Part shown: positions 7,200-11,635 of the stretch, in pieces
How positions within the stretch are numbered: the stretch's first letter is position 1
Layout of the letters: the number at the start of each line of letters is the position of its first letter
Origin: a bacterium
Lineage (GTDB): Bacteria > Auribacterota > UBA3054 > B51-G9
Reading direction: 5' to 3'
NCBI GenBank assembly: GCA_029933535.1
Contig: JAOZNZ010000055.1
Coordinates: 1-11,635 of the forward strand
DNA length: 11,635 nt
Position numbers and translations under genes: made by a program
The notes under the pieces: model-generated
Databases searched by the model: none
The model's input: the letters and a program-made list of their open reading frames with translations, nothing else
What the model was told of the DNA's origin: nothing

Positions 7200-7225
7200 G
7201 GCGGGGAATTTAATTGGATTATTGG
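7152..7225 (+). repeat. 11-bp direct repeats (TGGATTATTGG) flanking G/C-tract repeat D
   Basis: TGGATTATTGG occurs at 7152-7162 inside the PEP-CTERM gene and again at 7215-7225 after its stop. The copies are 63 bp (21 codons) apart, so they are in the same reading frame, both reading W-I-I-G. The palindromic repeat lies between them. They could be a target-site duplication made when the repeat arrived, or two native WIIG copies of a longer sorting signal. From the second copy the frame reads WIIGRKK and stops at TGA 7236-7238, overlapping the next start codon. Confidence 0.8.
7171..7206. repeat. G/C-tract palindromic repeat, copy D, overlapping a stop codon
   Basis: CCCCCTT (7172-7178) pairs with AAGGGGG (7184-7190) around ATTAA. 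GCCC-GTTA-GGGC (7191-7202) and GGGG (7203-7206) follow. This matches copy A in order: C-run, T-run, A-run, G-run, GTTAGGG, G-run, AATT. Here the element is partly coding: it encodes the final PLIKRGAR of the large protein and supplies its TAG (7197-7199). The hairpin could also pause or end transcription before the GH13 gene. Confidence 0.75.
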
Positions 7226-7234
7226 TAGAAAAAA

Positions 7235-9097
7235 ATGAAAAAGTATCTAAACTTAGCTTTCGTTTTAGCAGGCAGTTTATTTGGAGGTAATATGTTGGTT
7301 TCTAACAACTTAAACGCTGGCGTGTTGTCGCCGGAATGGACAAAAGATTTGGTTATTTGTGAAATATCCACCAAAAACTTTAACTCCACCAAAAAAAGCG
7401 AAACCGGAACTTTCAATTCGTTGAAAACTAAAATCCCTTATCTTGCTAATGCCGGAATTAATGGTATTTGGCTTACAGGCCATCATCTCGCAAACAGTAA
7501 CCACTTCTACAATATTTGGACTCAATATGCAGTTATAAATCCTGATAAAATTGATCCATCTCTCGGCACAAAAAAGGATTTCAAAACTTTGATCGATGAA
7601 GCGCATAAGCACGGCATTAAAGTTTTTCTGGACGTCATTACACACGGAGTTATGCCTGAAAGCCCACTTATAAAAAAACACCCGAAATGGTTCAAAGGTG
7701 GCTCGTGGGGAATGGTTGATTACAATTGGAAAGCTCATAATAAAGAGCTGGATAACTGGTGGGTAAAAATGTATTCGGATTATGTTACTGAATTCGGCGT
7801 TGACGGCTACCGCCTTGATCTGGATATTCACCGCCCGGACCTTTGGCTTAAAATCCGGCAAAATGCCGCGAAAGCCGGTCACTCAATCGTGGTTTTCGGA
7901 GAAAACTGGGAATATGGCAACTACGATTTATCTCTCGAAGGCATTATGGATTTCTCGCAAAAAGCTGAAGGAGATATTACGCCGAACGACAGCGCTGAAT
8001 ATGACCATAATCATCCTATGGTAAGAAACATGTCGGATTTTGCCAATTCGGTTTATAACGGCAATATTCCTAAAAGATTTTTTAATGTGGAAGTTCAATA
8101 TTCTGACGGGTTTGTTGCTAAAGGCAGCACGGATAATATTGATGAACTGAAAGTTATTTATAAGGGCATTACAAAAGACAAAGTCGGCACTGAAAAACAA
8201 AAGCCGGCCGGTAAAAAAGATATTGAACTTTTGGTTGAAGGCGTCAACCCGACTCAAATTATTAAAAATGTTGTAGTTACAGACCGAATGGGAACATGGC
8301 AGATGCTTGGCAATGGCAATTGGTTTGCTGAGGTAAAAAAGTCGGGAACAAGATTGAAAATTTATATTGCCGAATATAAACGCATCACCGGATCGATTCC
8401 CGGTTTTGTTCCGGGATTTGTTCTTGCAAATATCAGCATGCATGATGTCGGCTGGGAAAGTTTTCCTCCTGACAAGAATCCTTATGTAATACAATTTAGC
8501 CGCGGATTATTTGGTTATTCAGCGTTATTTTCCCCGCTTATTCCTTTATTCTTTGCAGGTGAAGAATTCGGCGCGGAATTCAGACCCGCTAATAATCTCG
8601 CTTCTTCATGCTACAAAGCTAAAAATGTTGGGAAAGGAAGATGGCTTTACGGAAGTTGGTTAGACTGGTCGCAATTGAACAAACCTGAACATAAAAGCAT
8701 GCTCAAAGATGTAACCAAAATGCTGACTATTCGCAAACAGGAAAAAGATCTGCTCTATGGTCGTCAACGCCATGAAAAAATTAATATTTTGCCTGTTGAT
8801 TTTAAAACCAATATAGATGTCCCTGCACCTTACATTTTATGGAATGAGGATAAGGCAATTCTCGTCGCGGCAAACTACAACACAAAATCAGACGCAAAAT
8901 TGGTGATGGATATTCCGGTTGCGAAAATGAAATTTGGCAACGGCAAAAAGTTTATATTGGAAAACTTATGGAATGGAAATAAAAAAATAGTTTCGGCTAA
9001 GGAACTTAATAAATATAGCTGCGTTATTAAAGCAGACAAACAACCCGGTGGCGGTATTGGGATATGGAAGATTTGTCCCCATCGTCCGAGTCTTTAA
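7235..9097 (+). CDS. Exported GH13 (alpha-amylase superfamily) enzyme with inserted beta-rich domain
   Basis: A 620-residue secreted glycosidase or transglycosidase. The signal peptide is about 1-28 (LNLAFVLAGSLFGG, cleavage likely at LNA-G). The (beta/alpha)8 barrel shows the GH13 regions. Region I is DVITH (Asp133). Region II is GVDGYRLDLD, with Arg193 and nucleophile Asp195. Region III is FGENWE with acid/base Glu223. Region IV is SMHDVG with His403 and Asp404. The catalytic triad and the arginine are kept, but regions I and IV lack the usual asparagine of DxxxNH and NHD. Domain B after region I is short. A beta-rich domain of about 100 residues (about 282-385) interrupts the barrel between regions III and IV. 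A C-terminal beta-sandwich follows (about 510-612). The start has no clear Shine-Dalgarno; the ATG lies 35 nt after the previous stop, and an in-frame continuation of that gene would overlap it as ATGA. GH13 assignment is secure; substrate and subfamily are unknown. Confidence 0.9.
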   Translation: MKKYLNLAFVLAGSLFGGNMLVSNNLNAGVLSPEWTKDLVICEISTKNFNSTKKSETGTFNSLKTKIPYLANAGINGIWLTGHHLANSNHFYNIWTQYAVINPDKIDPSLGTKKDFKTLIDEAHKHGIKVFLDVITHGVMPESPLIKKHPKWFKGGSWGMVDYNWKAHNKELDNWWVKMYSDYVTEFGVDGYRLDLDIHRPDLWLKIRQNAAKAGHSIVVFGENWEYGNYDLSLEGIMDFSQKAEGDITPNDSAEYDHNHPMVRNMSDFANSVYNGNIPKRFFNVEVQYSDGFVAKGSTDNIDELKVIYKGITKDKVGTEKQKPAGKKDIELLVEGVNPTQIIKNVVVTDRMGTWQMLGNGNWFAEVKKSGTRLKIYIAEYKRITGSIPGFVPGFVLANISMHDVGWESFPPDKNPYVIQFSRGLFGYSALFSPLIPLFFAGEEFGAEFRPANNLASSCYKAKNVGKGRWLYGSWLDWSQLNKPEHKSMLKDVTKMLTIRKQEKDLLYGRQRHEKINILPVDFKTNIDVPAPYILWNEDKAILVAANYNTKSDAKLVMDIPVAKMKFGNGKKFILENLWNGNKKIVSAKELNKYSCVIKADKQPGGGIGIWKICPHRPSL

Positions 9098-9231
9098 TAT
9101 AATTTTCAGCGTAGCCCTGGTACATAGTCATAAGTCTTTTTCAAAAGCAAATCCTATCACTCATAAATTTGATTGGCAGAGCAAATTTACTCAGCCGCGC
9201 CTAAAACTAATCCAAAATTGGCATGGCATAG

Positions 9232-9260
9232 TTGACAAGTTGACAAGTTTATGTTATACT
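9232..9260 (+). promoter_or_regulatory. Promoter of the toxin-antitoxin operon
   Basis: TTGACA (9232-9237) and TATACT (9255-9260) have a 17-bp spacer. The -35 is the first of two adjacent TTGACAAG copies (9232-9239 and 9240-9247). The second would give only a 9-bp spacer, so it is more likely regulatory or a slippage product. Predicted start is near 9267, giving a leader of about 18 nt. Confidence 0.75.
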
Positions 9261-9273
9261 AATTAAAAACTTG
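9244..9273 (+). promoter_or_regulatory. Candidate antitoxin operator (CAAGTTT-N16-AAACTTG)
   Basis: CAAGTTT (9244-9250) and AAACTTG (9267-9273) form a 7-bp inverted repeat centred on the -10 element. A third half-site-like copy, CAAGTTG, lies at 9236-9242. Phd/YefM antitoxins repress their own operons by binding such half-sites across the promoter. The downstream half also touches the ribosome binding site GGAG (9273-9276). Confidence 0.5.
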
Positions 9274-9284
9274 GAGATTATAAT

Positions 9285-9566
9285 ATGAAAACTATGAGCG
9301 TTGGAGAATTAAAACCCCATTTTTCTGCTGTTTTAAATGATATAAAGGCAGGCGAAGAAATTATTGTAAGTTATGGACGCAAAAAAGAAAAAGTCGCTGT
9401 CATAATTCCTTATGAAAAATATAAAAAGCAGGCATTAAAAAAACAAAAAATATTTGTAAATAATAAAAAGAATTTGGAACTCTACACTAATTCATGGGTT
9501 AAAGATCCTGTATTTGATAAAGTTATTAAAGAATTTGATTCCGTTGACTTGGAGAAATGGCAATGA
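9285..9566 (+). CDS. Phd/YefM-family antitoxin
   Basis: A 93-residue type II antitoxin. The N-terminal half (MSVGELKPHFSAVLNDIKAG, then EEIIVSYGRKKEKVAVIIPYEKY) is a recognisable Phd/YefM DNA-binding fold, which dimerises and represses its own promoter. The lysine-rich linker (about 47-60) and acidic-aromatic C-terminus should wrap the toxin and are the variable part. The start is supported by GGAG 8 nt before the ATG. The stop TGA (9564-9566) overlaps the ATG of the toxin gene. Pairing of a Phd-type antitoxin with a PIN toxin, not Doc or RelE, is known and follows from the neighbour here. Confidence 0.88.
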   Translation: MKTMSVGELKPHFSAVLNDIKAGEEIIVSYGRKKEKVAVIIPYEKYKKQALKKQKIFVNNKKNLELYTNSWVKDPVFDKVIKEFDSVDLEKWQ

Positions 9567-9946
9567 AACTGATGCTTGACACAAACAGATACAAAGATTT
9601 TTGTTCAAGCGAAGCATCAATTATTTCCGCTATTAAAAAAGCCGAAATTGTAGTATTCCCGTTTATCGTTATTGCAGAACTGAAAGCCGGTTTTGCCTGT
9701 GGAACTAAAGCAAAAAAAAATGAAGCTGTGCTTTCCCGTTTTTTAAATGAAAAATATGTTCAAACTATCTATGCAGACAAAGAAACTGTATATCATTATG
9801 CAATTTTATATAAACAATTGAGAGAACAAGGCACACCTATTCCAACAAATGACTTATGGATAGCGGCATTAACAATTCAGCATAATATGGTTTTAGGCTC
9901 AAGCGACAAACATTTCAAACACATTCAACAAATCTTTTTAATATAG
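9563..9946 (+). CDS. VapC-like PIN-domain toxin (ribonuclease)
   Basis: A 127-residue PIN-domain protein, expected to be a Mg-dependent ribonuclease that stops translation when its antitoxin is degraded. Acidic active-site residues are visible in order: Asp6 (MLDTNRY), Glu39 (VIAELKAG), Asp97 (TNDLWIAA) and Asp115 (SSDKHF). I start at ATG 9563, not 9557. ATG 9563 overlaps the antitoxin stop as ATGA and has GGAG 8 nt upstream. The ATG at 9557 would be only 2 nt from that GGAG. The nine bases ACTTGGAGA precede both this start and the antitoxin start at the same distance. All four acids are present, so the toxin appears intact. RNA target is unknown. Confidence 0.9.
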   Translation: MKLMLDTNRYKDFCSSEASIISAIKKAEIVVFPFIVIAELKAGFACGTKAKKNEAVLSRFLNEKYVQTIYADKETVYHYAILYKQLREQGTPIPTNDLWIAALTIQHNMVLGSSDKHFKHIQQIFLI

Positions 9947-10040
9947 TTTTCAAAGCTCAATGGATAGTATAAATACACTGGCAGACTATTTAATTTTGCA
10001 TTAACCGGTTTGTTTCTCTGTTCAACAAAAATTAAAAAAG

Positions 10041-11315
10041 ATGAAAAAACAAATTCAGATTCTTGCCATTATTTTTCTAATACCCTTTGCCGCTTTCTCA
10101 ACCGAGCAAACTTCTGACTATATAATTTATAAAGAAGACAAGTGTGAACTAGTAACGCATTGGCTATTCCCTAGCCCATTGCAGGTTTACTTTACTCAAA
10201 ACAAATCGGTAAAAAATCCATTCAAATGGAGAAGTACTGCAAATTATAGAGGACACATTGCAACCTATGAGATTGCAGAAGGAAAACTATTTTTGGTTGC
10301 AATAGAACCAGATCGCACTTCTGAAGAATCATTTGATGAAAAAAAAGAAAAAACAAATCCCGAAGATTACCTTAAAAATATATTTGGAGATAAAGTCACA
10401 CCTGAAGGTAAGGTATTTGCGAATTGGTTCTCCGGAAATATTCGTGTTTTTGCCAAGTCGGAAAAGAAAAAATACAAACATCAGGAGGATAAGAAAGGAT
10501 ACGAACTAGAATCATTCTCGGAAATTGTCCTCATCCAACTTAATGGCGGTGTAATCACTCGAGAAACCTCTTTTCCAATCAATGAATACTGGAACAAATT
10601 TAGACTATATTTAAAATATCGGAAGCTTCCACAGGAGCAAATCAATGCAATTGCTGAACATGCGAGATTCCTTGATCGTTTCGATAAGGAATGGGAGAAG
10701 ATCGGGAATATCGAACCTAAGGGAAAAGTTCACTCTGAAAAAGATTTTTCTGTCTTTCTAACAAGATACCTTACCAAACAAGTCAATATCCCCTTGACAG
10801 ATTTTGCCATTGTAAAGGATGCCACAATTCATTTCGGAGACTCAAGTTATATCATCGGTTCCGACCTGAGAATTAGAAAGGGAAACCACATTTTATTTCT
10901 TGAGATGGGAGCCTCTAATGTCCCTAATGGCCCTTGGAATAATTTCACCGGCGGATCTGTTCAATTAGTTGTAAATATTGGTGATCTTAAGACAAAGAAA
11001 ATTACTTTTAATGAAAAAGATACAGGATTAATGAACCTGATTAACAACTTTGGCGGAGCCTTAAATCCTCAAAAAAAGGTGGATGGAGTCCTTCATTTTA
11101 ATGTTGCACACAACTCTACAGTAACAGTATCAGGCCATGTAAAGTTGTCATCAAAGGATCCAACAACATATCAGGAAATAATTCTTGAAGATAACAACAT
11201 TCCTGTATACTCAGTGAAAGATTACTTGAAACTACAATATGATCCTGATGATCCGATTCCACAAAACGCTGAAGAAGTATATAAAGAAATATTAAACAAA
11301 TCCAAAAACAATTAA
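10041..11315 (+). CDS. Exported protein of unknown function
   Basis: A 424-residue protein with a clear signal peptide (1-20, KKQIQ then AIIFLIPFAAFS), so it acts in the periplasm or outside; no lipobox cysteine is present. The N-terminal part (about 25-185: DYIIYKEDKCEL, STANYRGHIATYEI, GKVFANWFSGNIRVF) resembles, from memory, an uncharacterised bacterial family marked by a STA-W/Y-RGY-A-xEI segment. I cannot name it with confidence. Charged, lysine/glutamate-rich stretches lie near 93-108 and 139-155. The second half (about 234-395) is beta-rich with no motif I recognise. There is no Shine-Dalgarno, only an A-rich leader (ATTAAAAAAG). A spacer of 94 bp separates it from the toxin gene, with no good promoter visible. 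The reading frame is long and starts with a secretion signal, so it is real; function is open. Confidence 0.8.
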   Translation: MKKQIQILAIIFLIPFAAFSTEQTSDYIIYKEDKCELVTHWLFPSPLQVYFTQNKSVKNPFKWRSTANYRGHIATYEIAEGKLFLVAIEPDRTSEESFDEKKEKTNPEDYLKNIFGDKVTPEGKVFANWFSGNIRVFAKSEKKKYKHQEDKKGYELESFSEIVLIQLNGGVITRETSFPINEYWNKFRLYLKYRKLPQEQINAIAEHARFLDRFDKEWEKIGNIEPKGKVHSEKDFSVFLTRYLTKQVNIPLTDFAIVKDATIHFGDSSYIIGSDLRIRKGNHILFLEMGASNVPNGPWNNFTGGSVQLVVNIGDLKTKKITFNEKDTGLMNLINNFGGALNPQKKVDGVLHFNVAHNSTVTVSGHVKLSSKDPTTYQEIILEDNNIPVYSVKDYLKLQYDPDDPIPQNAEEVYKEILNKSKNN

Positions 11316-11320
11316 AATCC

Positions 11321-11369
11321 CTTGCGTCCTTTGCGCTACTCCCAGAGAGTTTCGGGCCTATTGCGCTAC
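11321..11369. repeat. Degenerate 9-bp repeats (CTTGCGTCC / TTTGCGCTA)
   Basis: CTTGCGTCC (11321-11329) is followed directly by TTTGCGCTA (11330-11338). TTGCGCTAC occurs at 11331-11339 and again at 11361-11369, 30 bp apart. The wording matches the CTTGCGCCG/CTTTGCGGC pair at the left end of the window. Confidence 0.6.
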
Positions 11370-11569
11370 ACCCCGCGCTATGAAATAATGCGCAAAGCGT
11401 GGTCAGGCTGGGGTTAAAAATCCGGTTTTATTTGCAACATTATATTGCTTTTTTATAATTAATATTGTAAAATCTTGTATAATCTAAACACATTGCAATA
11501 CTTTTATTTTAAAACAAATATTATATGACTTTTTGTTATATAATTAATAGTTATTAATCAGAATATTTT

Positions 11570-11596
11570 CACGCTAAGCACGCTAAGCTCGCACAT
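11570..11596. repeat. Tandem 9-bp repeat (CACGCTAAG) x2 plus a relative
   Basis: CACGCTAAG at 11570-11578 and 11579-11587 are exact adjacent copies, followed by the degenerate CTCGCACAT. It is another 9-bp-period array in non-coding DNA, unrelated in sequence to TTTGGTCCA at 2837-2881. Confidence 0.85.
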
Positions 11597-11635
11597 ATTA
11601 GCCTCGTAAAGTCAAGAGGGTATAAAAATCTTGTT

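Larger units (their letters stand above)
11316..11635. other. Gene-free, AT-rich right end with short repeats
   Basis: No coding sequence can be supported. The left part (11321-11414) is GC-richer and repetitive, with a possible long stem of ACCCC (11370-11374) with GGGGT (11410-11414) around GCGC/GCGC. It may serve as a transcript end for the preceding gene. The part from about 11415 to 11565 is very AT-rich; a TATAAT at 11478-11483 lacks a -35 at the right distance. The last 40 bases hold no recognisable signal. Confidence 0.6.

Noticed and set aside
7310..8494. Two long minus-strand frames opposite the GH13 gene
   Set aside because: Both are antisense to conserved GH13 regions and show no domain or start signal.
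9048..9266. 72-codon plus-strand frame overlapping the GH13 end and the TA promoter
   Set aside because: It would run through the GH13 C-terminus and the -35/-10 elements of the TA operon, with no ribosome binding site or recognisable content.
11478..11483. TATAAT as the -10 of a promoter for a gene beyond the right edge
   Set aside because: The only -35-like hexamer (TTGCTT at 11445-11450) is 27 bp away, and such boxes arise by chance in very AT-rich DNA.

Overview
This window looks like a low-GC Gram-negative bacterial chromosome, most plausibly from the PVC/Lentisphaerota-Kiritimatiellota-Omnitrophota neighbourhood. That placement is inference. It rests on a large secreted protein with a PEP-CTERM sorting signal, a GH172 (DUF2961) enzyme, AT-rich spacers full of short degenerate repeats, and a mixture of Shine-Dalgarno-led and A-rich, SD-less gene starts. 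All genes lie on the + strand. I see no rRNA, tRNA, CRISPR array or intact insertion sequence.

Layout. (1) 84-953 encodes a membrane-anchored alpha/beta hydrolase. (2) 954-1484 is a repeat-rich spacer with G/C-tract palindromes and two identical 87-bp blocks. It ends in a good sigma70-type promoter and a 12-bp hairpin at the predicted 5' end of the next transcript. (3) 1485-2585 encodes a cytoplasmic GH172-family protein. (4) 2586-2987 is a second repeat-rich spacer: an 18-bp inverted repeat, a GC hairpin, a 9-bp tandem array and another G/C-tract repeat. (5) 2988-7199 encodes a 1403-residue exported protein. It has an N-terminal lectin-like beta-sandwich, a probable (alpha/alpha)6 glycosidase core, three tandem C-terminal beta-sandwiches and a PEP-CTERM tail. 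(6) 7235-9097 encodes an exported GH13 (alpha-amylase superfamily) enzyme with an inserted beta-rich domain. (7) 9232-9946 is a self-contained toxin-antitoxin operon, Phd/YefM antitoxin and VapC-like PIN toxin, with its own promoter and a candidate operator. (8) 10041-11315 encodes an exported protein I cannot assign. (9) 11316-11635 is an AT-rich, gene-free end with more 9-bp repeats.

How the genes fit together. The large PEP-CTERM protein and the GH13 protein are adjacent and were probably once translationally coupled. With the GH172 protein they suggest carbohydrate processing: surface or periplasmic binding and cleavage, then cytoplasmic hydrolysis. The actual glycan cannot be read from the sequence. 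The TA pair and the last gene look like independent accessory cargo.

The most interesting observation is at the end of the large gene. Its last residues (PLIKRGAR) and its stop codon are encoded by a copy of the G/C-tract palindromic repeat that is otherwise intergenic here. The repeat sits between two 11-bp direct repeats (TGGATTATTGG). Past the stop, the same reading frame continues to a typical PEP-CTERM ending (WIIGRKK, stop) whose TGA overlaps the GH13 ATG as ATGA. This looks like a repeat inserted into a protein-sorting signal, replacing its basic tail and uncoupling the downstream gene.
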